In this document: positions 26,074 through 35,370 of the stretch, in pieces | Layout of the letters: each line of letters begins with the position of its first letter | Position numbering within the stretch: position 1 is the first letter of the stretch | Assembly (NCBI GenBank): GCA_963829545.1 | Contig: CAWHIX010000007.1 | Span: 62,001-126,000 of the forward strand | Direction of reading: 5' to 3' | DNA length: 64,000 nt | From: JAXGXJ01 sp963829545 | Lineage (GTDB): Bacteria; Actinomycetota; Thermoleophilia; RBG-16-64-13 | Position numbers and translations under genes: made by a program | The notes under the pieces: model-generated | What the model was told of the DNA's origin: nothing | The model's database searches: none | Seen by the model: the letters and a program-made list of their open reading frames with translations, nothing else

Positions 26074-28698
26074 ATGATCAAGGTTGTAGACAAGGTCCTC
26101 CGCTTCGGCGAAGGCAAGAAACTGAGACAACTCGAGGAGACTGTGGCGCGGGTATCGGCCTGGGATCCCGAGATCTCCGCACTATCCGACGACGCTCTGC
26201 GCGCGAAGACTCCCGTCTTCAGGAGCAGGCTGGAGCAGGGGGAGAGTCTCGACGATCTGCTGCCGGAGGCGTTCGCCGTGGCGCGCGAGGCGGCGCGCAG
26301 GGCGATAGGCCTGCGCCCCTTCGACGTCCAGGTCATGGGCGCCGTAGTCCTACATCGGGGCTCCATCGCCGAGATGAAGACGGGCGAGGGCAAGACCTTG
26401 GTCGCCACCATGGCTGTTTACCTCAACGCTCTGGCGGGGCGGGGGGTGCACCTGGTCACCGTCAACGACTATCTGGCCGGCCGCGACGCCGCTTGGATGG
26501 GACCGGTCTACGAGTTCCTGGGACTGTCGGTGGCGGCTCTGCAGAACGAGATGGACGCTTCGGCCCGCCGGGAAGCCTACCTCGCTGACATAACCTACGG
26601 CACCAACACCGAGTTCGGCTTCGACTATCTGCGCGACAACATGGTGCTCCGCCGCGACCAGCAGGTTCAGCGGGGCCATTTCTATACCATCGTCGACGAG
26701 GTCGACTCCATCCTCATCGACGAAGCCAGGACGCCGCTCATCATCTCCGGTCCGGGCGAGCGCGCCGCCAAGACCTACTACGACTTCGCCCGCATCGCTC
26801 GGCGCCTGAAGCCCGGCGAGGACGAGGACTACGAGGTCGACGAGAAGAAGCGCACCGTAGCCATCACCGAGAAGGGGTTGGCCACGGTGGAGCGGGAACT
26901 GGGCGTGGACAACATCTACGAGGACCTCTCCGGCCAACTGGTCAACCACCTCATGCAGGCCTTGAAGGCCGCAGCCCTCTTCCGGCGCGACGTCGACTAT
27001 CTGGTCCAGGACGGCGAGGTCAAGATAATCGACGAGTTCACCGGCCGTATCCTGGAAGGCAGGCGTTACTCCGAGGGCCTCCACCAGGCGATCGAAGCCC
27101 GAGAGGGCGTCAAGATCAAGGAAGAGAACCAGACTCTGGCCACCATCACCTTGCAGAACTACTTCCGTCTGTACGAGAAGATCTCGGGCATGACCGGTAC
27201 CGCGGCAACGGAGGCGGACGAGTTCCGCGAGATCTACAAGATGGATGTGGTGATCATCCCCACCAACGAGCCCATGGTCCGCGACGATCGCAACGACCTC
27301 ATCTACAAGACCGAGAAGGCCAAGTTCAAGGCCGCGGCCGACGTAATCGCCGACTGCTACGAACGCAAGCAGCCCGTGCTGGTAGGGACCATCTCGGTGG
27401 AGAAGTCGGAACGTCTTTCGGAGACGCTGAAACGCCGGGGTATCCCCCACGAGGTGCTGAACGCGAAGCATCACGCCAAGGAAGCGTCCATCGTGGCACA
27501 GGCTGGGCAACCGGGCGCCATCACCATCGCTACCAACATGGCTGGGCGCGGTACCGACATCAAGCTGGGAGAAGGTGTGGTAGGGACGGGGGGCCTGTTC
27601 GTCCTCGGGACCGAGCGCCACGAGGCTCGGCGGGTCGACAACCAGCTCCGGGGCCGTTCAGGGCGACAGGGCGACGCGGGTGTCAGCCAGTTCGTCATCT
27701 CCCTGGAGGATGATCTGCTGCGCATCTTCGGTGGGGAGCGGATCCACAGGCTGATGGACCGCCTGGGTCTGGAGGAGGATATCCCCATCGAGCACAGTCT
27801 CATCTCGCGCTCGGTGGAGGGTGCCCAGAAGAAGGTGGAGGAGCAGAACTACCAGATCCGGAAGCACGTGCTCGAGTACGACGACGTCATGAACAAGCAG
27901 CGGGAGGTCATCTACTCCCAGCGGCAGCACATCCTCAGCGGAGGCGACCTGCGTACAGACGTTCTCGAGATCATCGAGCGTATCCTTCGCGAGCAGGTGG
28001 CCCTCTTCACCGGGAGTTCGCGCTTTTCTTCGGAGTGGGACCTGGAGGAGATGCTCACCATCCTGCGTACCTTCTACCCCCTCACCCTGACCATCTCGTC
28101 CTTTGGCGACCCGGAGGCGCTGGATGCCGAAGAGGTGGCCGACCTCGTCATGGAGGACGCGCTCGGCGTCTACGAGGCCAAGGAGGCCCGTTTTGGAGCG
28201 CCGGCTATGCGCGAGATGGAGAATTGGGTGCTTCTGCGCACCATCGACTCCAAGTGGCGCGACCACCTGTACGAGATGGATTACCTGCGGGAGGGCATCG
28301 GGCTGCGGGCCCTGGCCCAGCGCGATCCACTGGTGGAGTACAAGAACGAGGGTTTCAAGGCGTTCCAGGAGATGATGGACTCCATCCAGAGCGATTTCGT
28401 CCGCTACGTCTACCACCTGGAGTTGGTCAAGGAAGAGCCGGCGGCGGTGTCCGCCGCTCCCCCGAGGCAACTGGACTACTCGGGGGGTGGCGACGGCAGC
28501 CTGGTTCAGAACTTCGCCGGTACGGCGGCCGCCGCGCGCACGTACAACGTCGCCGACAGTTCTGGCGAGGCCTACGAGGCCGCCCAGCAGGCCACGCGTA
28601 CCGTGGTCGCTCCGCGTAGCGTGGCCGACAAGGTGGGGCGTAACGACATGTGTCCCTGCGGGAGCGGCAAGAAATACAAGAAGTGCTGCGGAGCGTAG
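26074..28698 (+). CDS. secA: Preprotein translocase ATPase SecA
   Basis: SecA drives unfolded preproteins through SecYEG. The 874-residue product has Walker A MKTGEGKTLVA, the DEAD-type Walker B VDEVDSILIDEARTPLIISG, the preprotein cross-linking region and NMAGRGTDIKLGEG in the second nucleotide-binding fold. A C-terminal zinc-binding SEC-C motif (CPCGSGKKYKKCCG) binds SecB or ribosomes. ATG start. Length is typical. The stop codon is inside a small hairpin (28693-28710), followed by a complex palindromic region before prfB. Confidence 0.97.
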   Translation: MIKVVDKVLRFGEGKKLRQLEETVARVSAWDPEISALSDDALRAKTPVFRSRLEQGESLDDLLPEAFAVAREAARRAIGLRPFDVQVMGAVVLHRGSIAEMKTGEGKTLVATMAVYLNALAGRGVHLVTVNDYLAGRDAAWMGPVYEFLGLSVAALQNEMDASARREAYLADITYGTNTEFGFDYLRDNMVLRRDQQVQRGHFYTIVDEVDSILIDEARTPLIISGPGERAAKTYYDFARIARRLKPGEDEDYEVDEKKRTVAITEKGLATVERELGVDNIYEDLSGQLVNHLMQALKAAALFRRDVDYLVQDGEVKIIDEFTGRILEGRRYSEGLHQAIEAREGVKIKEENQTLATITLQNYFRLYEKISGMTGTAATEADEFREIYKMDVVIIPTNEPMVRDDRNDLIYKTEKAKFKAAADVIADCYERKQPVLVGTISVEKSERLSETLKRRGIPHEVLNAKHHAKEASIVAQAGQPGAITIATNMAGRGTDIKLGEGVVGTGGLFVLGTERHEARRVDNQLRGRSGRQGDAGVSQFVISLEDDLLRIFGGERIHRLMDRLGLEEDIPIEHSLISRSVEGAQKKVEEQNYQIRKHVLEYDDVMNKQREVIYSQRQHILSGGDLRTDVLEIIERILREQVALFTGSSRFSSEWDLEEMLTILRTFYPLTLTISSFGDPEALDAEEVADLVMEDALGVYEAKEARFGAPAMREMENWVLLRTIDSKWRDHLYEMDYLREGIGLRALAQRDPLVEYKNEGFKAFQEMMDSIQSDFVRYVYHLELVKEEPAAVSAAPPRQLDYSGGGDGSLVQNFAGTAAAARTYNVADSSGEAYEAAQQATRTVVAPRSVADKVGRNDMCPCGSGKKYKKCCGA

Positions 28699-28710
28699 GC
28701 GGGTCTACGC
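28693..28710 (+). terminator. Small hairpin at the secA stop codon
   Basis: GCGTAG (28693-28698) pairs perfectly with CTACGC (28705-28710) across a 6-base loop. The stem includes the secA stop codon. No T-tract follows, so a terminator or mRNA 3'-end stabiliser role is only a possibility. Confidence 0.35.
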
Positions 28711-28718
28711 TATCCCCT

Positions 28719-28932
28719 CCGTCGCTTACCCTCGCTTCGCTCACGAGGCTCCTTCGGGCACAGCGCAGGCCCGCCTGCGTGTGGTGGCGGGAGAGGCGCC
28801 GACCCTTCTTGCCGGACTCGGCGCAGCGAAGTGGGCTCCCAATACCCAAGCGGGCCCATGCGGCGATGGTGTTCCAGAGGAGCCTAGCGCAGCGAAGCGA
28901 GCATAAGCGACGGCGGAACGCCATCGCCGCAT
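28719..28932. repeat. Interleaved long inverted repeats between secA and prfB
   Basis: Two long inverted repeats are interlaced. Arm A (28719-28752, begins CCGTCGCTTA) pairs imperfectly with A' (28879-28913). Arm B (28858-28875, ATGCGGCGATGGTGTTCC) pairs with B' (28915-28932) with one G-U. The order is A-B-A'-B', so the two stems are mutually exclusive or form a pseudoknot. A third related block with GCGCAGCGAAG lies near 28820-28840. No protein was found here. Confidence 0.6.
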
Positions 28933-28936
28933 AGGC

Positions 28937-28942
28937 TATACT
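28937..28942 (+). promoter_or_regulatory. Possible -10 box of prfB giving a near-leaderless transcript
   Basis: TATACT lies 10 bases before the prfB ATG at 28953, with no recognisable -35 and no Shine-Dalgarno sequence before the start. Transcription would begin about 28949, making prfB nearly leaderless. Confidence 0.4.
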
Positions 28943-28952
28943 TGGCTGCATA

Positions 28953-30114
28953 ATGGCAGAAAGCACAGAAGCACAGACTCCGTCTCTTGCCCCTTACCGT
29001 GAGCTTCTGACCGTTTTCGGTGAGAAGCTCCTGTGGGCAAGGGACTATCTTTGACCCGGATTCTTTGAAGCGCGACATCGCCCTCCTCGAGGAGCGGATG
29101 CGCGCGCCGGGTTTCTGGGACGACCAGACGCAGGCCCAATCCATCGGCACCAAGTACAGCCGGCTGCGCCACCGCCTCGAGGACTACGAGGGTCTGCGCG
29201 GCCAGATCGAAGACATGGAAGCCCTGGTGGAGATGGCCGCGGAGGAAACCGGCACCGAAGAGGTGCCCCCCGAGTTGTTGGAAGAGCTCGAGCGCGTCGC
29301 AGCCGAGATCGCCCGTGAGGCCGAGCGTCTTGAGGAGCAGCGCCTCTTCACCGGGGAGTTCGACGCCGGTGATGCCATCGTGAGTATCCACCCGGGAGCC
29401 GGCGGTACCGAGAGCCAGGACTGGGCCGAGATGCTCCTTCGCATGTACCTTCGTTGGGCGCAGGGCAGAGGGTTCGAGACCGAACTGAACGAAGCCAGCG
29501 AAGGCGACGAGGCGGGCATCAAGAGCGCCACCTTTACCGTTCACGGCGATAACGCCTACGGGCTGCTCTCCGCCGAGCGGGGAGTGCACCGCCTGGTGCG
29601 CATGTCGCCGTTCGATTCGGCCAGCCGGCGCCACACCTCCTTCGCCTCTGTGGACGTGACCCCGCTGGTAGACGGGGAGGTGGAGTTGGAGATCGACGAC
29701 AAGGAACTCCGCGTGGAGACCTACCGTTCCTCCGGGGCCGGGGGGCAGCACGTGAACAAGACCGACTCCGCCGTTCGCATCACCCACGTGCCCACGCGGA
29801 CCGTCGTCCAGTGCCAGAACGAGCGCTCTCAGATCCAGAACCGTGAGACGGCCATGCGTATGCTGCGCGGAAAGCTGGTCCTGCTGGAGCACGAGCGGCG
29901 CGAACAGGAGATGGCGCGCGAGAAGGGGGAGCAGAAGGAGATCGCGTGGGGCAGCCAGATCCGTTCCTACGTGCTGGCCCCGTACACCCTGGTGAAAGAC
30001 CACCGTACCAACTACGAGAAGGGCAACGTCGAGGCCGTCCTCAACGGCGCCATCGACGAATTCATCCATGCCTACGTATGGCAGCGGTCCGTCGGGAAAC
30101 CGAGGGGCTCGTAG
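28953..30114 (+). CDS. prfB: Peptide chain release factor 2, programmed +1 frameshift
   Basis: RF2 recognises UGA and UAA. Translation starts at ATG 28953 (MAESTEAQTPSLAPYREL), reads to CTT-TGA at 29049-29054, and must shift +1 there to continue as GAC-CCG-GAT in the frame that ends at 30114. The long frame contains the RF2 tripeptide SPF (VRMSPFDSASRRHTSFASV) and the GGQ of GAGGQHVNKTDSAVRITH. An annotation beginning at the internal GTG 29020 would lose the true N-terminus and miss the regulation. About 386 residues after the shift, normal for RF2. It lies between secA and ftsEX. Confidence 0.95.
29039..29055 (+). promoter_or_regulatory. prfB programmed +1 frameshift site
   Basis: AAGGGAC-TAT-CTT-TGA-C reproduces the classic RF2 autoregulatory element: a Shine-Dalgarno-like AAGGGA, a short spacer, the slippery CTT at 29049-29051 and the in-frame UGA at 29052-29054 followed by C. 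When RF2 is scarce, slow termination at UGA lets the P-site tRNA slip to TTT and full-length RF2 is made. Confidence 0.93.
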
Positions 30115-30226
30115 CCGGAGGACGTCTGCGTCTCCAGGCACAAGGGTGCGGGCCCTGAACCCAGGAGGCTTTTGCGGGTCCTCGCAGAACTATGCCAGAT
30201 ACCCACATGGAGGTTTTAGGTAGCAC

Positions 30227-30910
30227 GTGATCAGGTTTGAAGATGTAACCAAGATCTACCCTCCCAGCACTGTAGGCCTCGAGAAGGTGAGTCTGCACAT
30301 CGAGAAGGGCGAGTTCGTCTTCCTCGTGGGACCATCCGGCTCGGGGAAATCGACGTTCATCCGCCTCTTGATCAAGGAACTCGAGCCCGATCGGGGCCGA
30401 GTCATGGTCGGGGGCCGCGATCTGGGCACCCTGCGCAGGTGGAAGGTGCCCTCTCTTCGCCGCAACATCGGCTGTGTGTTTCAGGATTTCAAGCTTCTCA
30501 CCAACAAGACGGCCTTCGAGAACATAATGTACGCCCTGGTGGTGACGGGTCAGGCTACCGGCGCATCCAAGAAGAAGGCCACCGAGATAATGTCGCTGGT
30601 GGGGTTGGGGCACAAGGCCAACAGCTATCCCAACGAACTGTCGGGGGGCGAACAGCAGCGCGTGTCTATTGCGCGGGCCTTCGTCAACCACCCTCCCCTG
30701 CTGATCGCCGACGAGCCCACGGGGAACCTCGACCCCGAGACTTCCATGGGCATCATGCAGCTGCTCTATCGCATCAACAAGACCGGCACCACGGTGCTCA
30801 TGGCCACCCACGACCGGGAGATGGTCGATCGTATGCGCCGCCGAGTGATCGCGCTCGACGCCGGAAAGGTGATCCGCGACCAGAAGCGAGGCGGCTATGG
30901 CGAGGATTAG
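30227..30910 (+). CDS. ftsE: Cell division ATP-binding protein FtsE
   Basis: FtsE is the ATPase of the FtsEX complex that activates peptidoglycan hydrolases at the septum. The 227-residue product has Walker A GPSGSGKS, the ABC signature LSGGEQQRV, Walker B LLIADEP and the FtsE N-terminus MIRFEDVTKIYPPS. It uses a GTG start, and its end overlaps ftsX by 14 bases. The 112-base gap upstream of it shows no clear promoter. Confidence 0.95.
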   Translation: MIRFEDVTKIYPPSTVGLEKVSLHIEKGEFVFLVGPSGSGKSTFIRLLIKELEPDRGRVMVGGRDLGTLRRWKVPSLRRNIGCVFQDFKLLTNKTAFENIMYALVVTGQATGASKKKATEIMSLVGLGHKANSYPNELSGGEQQRVSIARAFVNHPPLLIADEPTGNLDPETSMGIMQLLYRINKTGTTVLMATHDREMVDRMRRRVIALDAGKVIRDQKRGGYGED

Positions 30911-31781
30911 CTTCTTCCTGAAGGAAGCCTTCGGCTCCTTGAAACGCAACTACTTCATGACCATCGCCGCTCTGGTGACGGTCTTCCTGTCCATCGTGGT
31001 CTTGGGCGGAGTCTTGGTCTTCGTCTATACCACCGATGCCCTCCTCGCCGAGGTGGAGAGCAAGGTCGAGATCACGGTCTATCTCGTCACCGACCCGGAT
31101 CCTGACCCCGCCGAGGTCGAAGCCATGCAGAGCGAGATCATGAGCTGGAGCGAGGTGAAGAGTTCCACCTTTGTGAGCAAGGAAGATGCTCTCGAACGGC
31201 TGAAAGAAGACTTCAAAGACAACCCCGAGATCCTCGATGGTCTGACTGGGAACCCCTTGCCCGCGTCGTTCGAGATCGCGCTCAACGATCCCCAGACGGT
31301 CGAGACCGTGGCCGCCCGCTTCGGCGAGGATCCCATCGTGGATGAGGTGAGCTACGGCAAGGAGATCGCCGACAAGATCTTCAGCTTCACGTCCCAGGCG
31401 AGGAACTTCCTCCTCATCTTCATCGCGCTACTGGGAGTCGTCGCCATCCTCCTCATCTCCAACACCATCCGCCTGTCGATCTTCGCGCGCAAGCGGGAGG
31501 TCGAGATCATGAAGCTGGTGGGAGCGACCAACTGGTTCATCCGCTGGCCCTTCTTGATAGAAGGGGTCACGGTGGGCTTCTTCGGTGCGTTGCTCGCCGC
31601 GGTGGTCGTCCTGGTCGCGAACAGTTTTCTGGTGGGCAAGATCAGGGGAAGCATGCCCTTCATGGCAGTGCCGCTGGACGCGGTGCCCTACGTGATGGTG
31701 ACGCTCATCCTGCTGGGGGTGGGGGTCGTCATCGGGGCGGTCGGCTCCGGGATCGGGCTGCGGCGCTTCCTCAAGGTCTAG
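30897..31781 (+). CDS. ftsX: Cell division membrane protein FtsX
   Basis: FtsX is the permease-like partner of FtsE. The 294-residue product has a first transmembrane helix (about residues 21-43) and an extracytoplasmic domain with FVSKEDALERLKEDF and NPLPASFEI. Three C-terminal helices, including KREVEIMKLVGATNWFIRWPFLIEG, follow. ATG start overlaps ftsE. The external domain probably contacts the coiled-coil hydrolase encoded next. Confidence 0.94.
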   Translation: MARISFFLKEAFGSLKRNYFMTIAALVTVFLSIVVLGGVLVFVYTTDALLAEVESKVEITVYLVTDPDPDPAEVEAMQSEIMSWSEVKSSTFVSKEDALERLKEDFKDNPEILDGLTGNPLPASFEIALNDPQTVETVAARFGEDPIVDEVSYGKEIADKIFSFTSQARNFLLIFIALLGVVAILLISNTIRLSIFARKREVEIMKLVGATNWFIRWPFLIEGVTVGFFGALLAAVVVLVANSFLVGKIRGSMPFMAVPLDAVPYVMVTLILLGVGVVIGAVGSGIGLRRFLKV

Positions 31782-31841
31782 CCACGGTAGAGGTCTGGGG
31801 AGAACAGCAGATAGTCACCTGCCCACAACCCGGCTGTAGCA

Positions 31842-31867
31842 GATCCAGGCCCCGAAGGGCCTGGATC
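31842..31867 (+). terminator. Strong hairpin with CGAA loop between ftsX and the M23 hydrolase gene
   Basis: GATCCAGGCCC (31842-31852) pairs perfectly with GGGCCTGGATC (31857-31867) around a CGAA tetraloop. It ends 9 bases before the next GTG start, so it could attenuate or terminate transcription from ftsX, or occlude the next ribosome-binding region. No T-tract follows. Confidence 0.5.
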
Positions 31868-31876
31868 GTCACTCTC

Positions 31877-33127
31877 GTGGGGACGACACTGGCAGCCGTC
31901 CTCCTTCTCGCGACGATGCTCACGCTCTTCCCGCCTGCCCCGCCCGGCGCGGGGGGGATGTCGACGGCCGTTGCCGCCGGCTTGAACGACCAACTGGAGG
32001 ACAACCGGGCCCGTCTGCAGCGGGTGCGGGACAACCTCGCCAAGGCGCAGGCGGCCCGCAAGGCGGTCCTTGGAGATATCGCCGCTCTCGATCAGAACAT
32101 CGACGGACTGGAGCAGGAGGTCCGGATCGCCACTGCGGCGTATGAAGAGGCCGCAGGCATCCTGGCCCAGCTTCGGGAGGAACTCGACGCGCTCACCATC
32201 GAGCTGACCAAGAAGCGTAAAGAGCTGGCTCGCACCGAGAGGGACCTCAGCATTCAGCAGGAGGTCTTCAACGGCAGGTTGGTGAATGTCTACAAGTCGG
32301 GCGGGCGCGCGGTGTACCTGGCCGCCTTGCTCGAGCAGCCGGCCTCGCTCTCGCAATTGATGGGCCGCATCGACCTGCTGTCGAGTATCGTCGGGCAGGA
32401 TCACGACATCCTCACGCAGATCGACGATCTCAAGACGAGGATCGAGGAGCAGAGGGCGGGCCTGGAGACGGAGCGGGCCCGCGTCTCGACCATCGAACAG
32501 AAGCAGCGGGCGACCACCAAGACTCTTGACGCCCAGGCCGACAAGAAGCAGGTCGCTCTCGACGAACTCGAGGACGCGCGGGCTGCGAAGGGGAAGGTCT
32601 TGGCTGCCGCGGAGAAGGACGTGGCCGCCTGGAGCAGGCAGGAAGACGAGCTATCGGCAGAGTCGGGGCGCATCGCGGACCAGATCAAGGCTGCGCAAGC
32701 CGCCGCGAACCAACCACGGCAGAGCGCCTCCAGCGGCGGCGGGGGAGGGGACCTGTACCGGCCGGTGCCGGGCGCCATCACCTCGGCCTTCGGCTACCGC
32801 ATGCATCCCATCTTTCACGTGCGCAAGATGCACACGGGGGTCGACATGCACGCGGGCATGGGCACGCCCATAAATGCCGCCGAAAGCGGCACGGTCATCT
32901 CGGCCGGTTGGCGGGGTGGCTATGGCAAGTGCGTGGTCATCTCTCACGGTGGCAACCTGGCCACGCTATACGGTCATCTGTCGTCCATCCAGGTCTCGGC
33001 GGGCGAGCAGGTGGGGCGTGGTGAGGTGATCGGCGAGGTGGGGAGCACCGGCTACTCGACGGGGCCGCACCTGCACTTCGAGGTCCGGGTGGGTGGCTCT
33101 CCCGTCAATCCCGCGAACTATCTATGA
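31877..33127 (+). CDS. Coiled-coil M23 murein hydrolase (EnvC-like FtsEX partner)
   Basis: The 416-residue product has an N-terminal signal-like hydrophobic segment (about residues 3-18). A long coiled coil (residues 35-290) follows with the Leu/Ala/Glu/Lys/Arg heptads typical of EnvC and PcsB. The C-terminal M23/LytM domain retains both zinc-binding motifs, HTGVDM and HLHFE, so it is probably an active endopeptidase, unlike the degenerate EnvC of enterobacteria. GTG start. It follows ftsEX and is presumably activated by it outside the membrane. ctpA follows. Confidence 0.88.
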   Translation: MGTTLAAVLLLATMLTLFPPAPPGAGGMSTAVAAGLNDQLEDNRARLQRVRDNLAKAQAARKAVLGDIAALDQNIDGLEQEVRIATAAYEEAAGILAQLREELDALTIELTKKRKELARTERDLSIQQEVFNGRLVNVYKSGGRAVYLAALLEQPASLSQLMGRIDLLSSIVGQDHDILTQIDDLKTRIEEQRAGLETERARVSTIEQKQRATTKTLDAQADKKQVALDELEDARAAKGKVLAAAEKDVAAWSRQEDELSAESGRIADQIKAAQAAANQPRQSASSGGGGGDLYRPVPGAITSAFGYRMHPIFHVRKMHTGVDMHAGMGTPINAAESGTVISAGWRGGYGKCVVISHGGNLATLYGHLSSIQVSAGEQVGRGEVIGEVGSTGYSTGPHLHFEVRVGGSPVNPANYL

Positions 33128-33169
33128 TGGGCTCCGTGTGCAGAGAGCTCTTCCTGAAGGTGAGGACCT

Positions 33170-34487
33170 GTGAACAACGGTAGGAAGCTGACCCTCTTCA
33201 TCGTGGGCGGCGTGGTAGTCGCGTTCCTTCTGATATGGGGCGGCGTGCTGCTGGGTCTAAGTCCGGCTTTCCGGGACACGCTCAGCAATCTGCTTCCCTC
33301 CGGCGTGATCTCGGATGTCGAGGACTACCGCCTACAGCAGGAGATCATCGACGAGCTGGAGTCCAACTACTACGAACCTATCGATGAGGAGACCCTGCAG
33401 GAGGGGGCCATCGACGGGATGGTAGGCAGCCTGGACGATCCCTACACCGTGTACATGGATCCGGAGCAGTGGGCCAGCTACCAGAAGCTCATCCGGTCAT
33501 CCTACAGTGGTGTCGGGATGTCCGTGAGGATGATCGACGGCATGGTCACCGTCATCTCCACGTTCGAAGGCAGCCCGGCCGCGCAGGCGGGCATCGAGGC
33601 TGGTGACATCATCATCGAGGTCGATGGCCTGTCGACCGAGGGTCAGACCCTTGTGGAGGTGGTGGCCCAGATGAAAGGACCCGAGGGCACCACCGTCACG
33701 CTGAGCGTATATCGTCCTCCGCTTTCCGCTGACTCCACCACTTCCACCACGTTGCCAGTCGAGGGGGAGGAGGAGGTCGCGGGGGCCGACGAAGTGGCAG
33801 TCGGTCCCTCAGAGTTGCCACCCGGAGGCGAGACCACCGAGTACACCCTCACGCGCGAGACCATCGAGCTGCCCGTGAGCGAGAGCGAGCTTCTCGCAGC
33901 CGACGGCAAGGATGTGGCGCTCATCAGCTTCTTCACGTTCTCCATCGGCTCGGCCGCCGAACTGCGGGAACAGGTGACGAACGCCATCGAGGAAGACGAG
34001 GTCGACGCCATCATCCTCGACCTGCGCGGCAACCCCGGCGGTATCGTGAGCGAGGCGGTCGACGTGACCAGCCTCTTCATCGAAGAGGGAGTGGTGGTGA
34101 CTATCGAAGGCCTCCACTCTCCGAAGGAGGTCTACGAGACTACCGGGGGGGCCTATCCGGAGATACCTCTCTACGTGCTGGTCGACAGTTTCTCGGCCAG
34201 CGCCTCCGAGATCGTCTCCGGGGCCTTGCAGGACCACGAACGAGCGATCCTGATCGGGGAGACTACCTTCGGCAAAGGCCTCGTACAGGTCGCCTACGCC
34301 GCTCAGTAACGGCGGCGCGCTCAAGATGACCACGGCCGTGTACCTGACACCCAACGGCCGGAACATCAACGAGGTGGGCATAGAACCCGACATCATCGCG
34401 CCCGACGACCCGGCTACAACCGACGTGGACGAAGGCGTGGAGGCCGCTCTCGATCTCATCACGGGCACCACTTCCGCAGCGCATTAG
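33170..34487 (+). CDS. ctpA: C-terminal processing protease, S41 family, frame-broken near its end
   Basis: An S41 protease with an N-terminal membrane anchor (residues 7-28), a PDZ domain (GVGMSVRMIDGMVTVIS to GDIIIEVDG) and a protease core with nucleophile serine in LVDSFSASASEIVSGAL and lysine in TFGKG. A Thr/Glu-rich insert of about 50 residues (from SADSTTSTTLPVEG) lies inside the core. The first frame ends with a TAA at 34307-34309, but the family C-terminus PLSNGGALKMTTAVYLTPNGRNINEVGIEPDI continues in the +1 frame from 34299 to a TAG at 34485-34487. GTG start after AAGGTGAGGA. It probably processes periplasmic or wall proteins and may regulate the adjacent hydrolase. Confidence 0.88.
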
Positions 34488-34496
34488 TCTCGCACT

Positions 34497-35357
34497 ATGA
34501 GCAGCCCTGCGCCCCGGACGGGTGGTTCTGACGAGCGCGCGGCGGCAGCGTCCGCGGCGGATCTGTCGAAAGGACGCTTCTCGCCCCGCTTCTTTCTCCC
34601 CGCCGACCCTGCGGGGGTGTCCCCGGCGCCCCGCGCCGAACCGTTCCCTGGCGATCGGCTGACCCTTGGCCAGGAGGACTCGCGCCACGCCTTGAAGGTT
34701 CTTCGACTGAGGGTCGGCGACGGATGTGAGGTGGTAAGCCCCGCGCGCAGGGTCTACCAAGCCGTGGTCAGCTCGGCGGCCGGACTGCTGGAGCTATCCA
34801 TCGTCGACGTCGTCGGCGCGGACGATGCCGGGCCTGTCTATCGCCGGGAGGTGGGTCTGGTGCAGGCTGTTGCCCGCCCGGCCGTCATGGATTACGTCCT
34901 GGAGAAGGGGACGGAGGTGGGGGCCGACTTCTTCGTACTCGTCGATGCGGCCGGCTCTCCGCGCCGGTCCGAGGCCGGCAGACCCGACCGTCTCGACCGC
35001 TGGCGGCGCATAGCCATGGAGGCCGCGAAGCAGAGCAAGCAGACGAGGGTGCCGTGGGTCGCAGCCTCTCCCTCGGTGCCCGAGGCGCTGCGCAGCATGC
35101 AGGCGGCCGGCAGAACCAGCGTGGTCCTCGACCCCGGGGCTTCTCGTTCGTTGTCCCAGGTGCTGGCGGAGGCCGCCGAGGCCTCGCTGCGGATGTGTCT
35201 CTGGATCGGCCCCGAAGGCGGCTGGAACCTGGACGAACTGGACCTGCTCACAGCGGCCGGCGCCGGCGCCGCCAAGCTGGGCAAGAGTGTTCTGCGTACG
35301 GAGACGGCCGGGCCGGTAGCGGTGGCCATCACCCGGCTTGTACTGCAGGATTGGTAG
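34497..35357 (+). CDS. rsmE: 16S rRNA m3U1498 methyltransferase RsmE
   Basis: RsmE methylates U1498 of 16S rRNA. The 286-residue protein has SRHALKVLRLRVGDGCEV in the PUA-like N-terminal domain, and a SPOUT methyltransferase C-terminus with VMDYVLEKGTEVGAD, AMEAAKQSKQTRVP, IGPEGGWNLDELDL and the knot motif LGKSVLRTETAGPVAV. The N-terminus is about 30 residues longer than usual and rich in Ala/Ser/Arg, so a downstream start is possible. Ten bases separate it from ctpA. Confidence 0.93.
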   Translation: MSSPAPRTGGSDERAAAASAADLSKGRFSPRFFLPADPAGVSPAPRAEPFPGDRLTLGQEDSRHALKVLRLRVGDGCEVVSPARRVYQAVVSSAAGLLELSIVDVVGADDAGPVYRREVGLVQAVARPAVMDYVLEKGTEVGADFFVLVDAAGSPRRSEAGRPDRLDRWRRIAMEAAKQSKQTRVPWVAASPSVPEALRSMQAAGRTSVVLDPGASRSLSQVLAEAAEASLRMCLWIGPEGGWNLDELDLLTAAGAGAAKLGKSVLRTETAGPVAVAITRLVLQDW

Positions 35358-35370
35358 TATAATCCGGCCA

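Noticed and set aside
29020..30114. RF2 starting at the internal GTG 29020
   Set aside because: The upstream frame from 28953 encodes a proper RF2 N-terminus and ends in the canonical CTT-TGA-C shift site.
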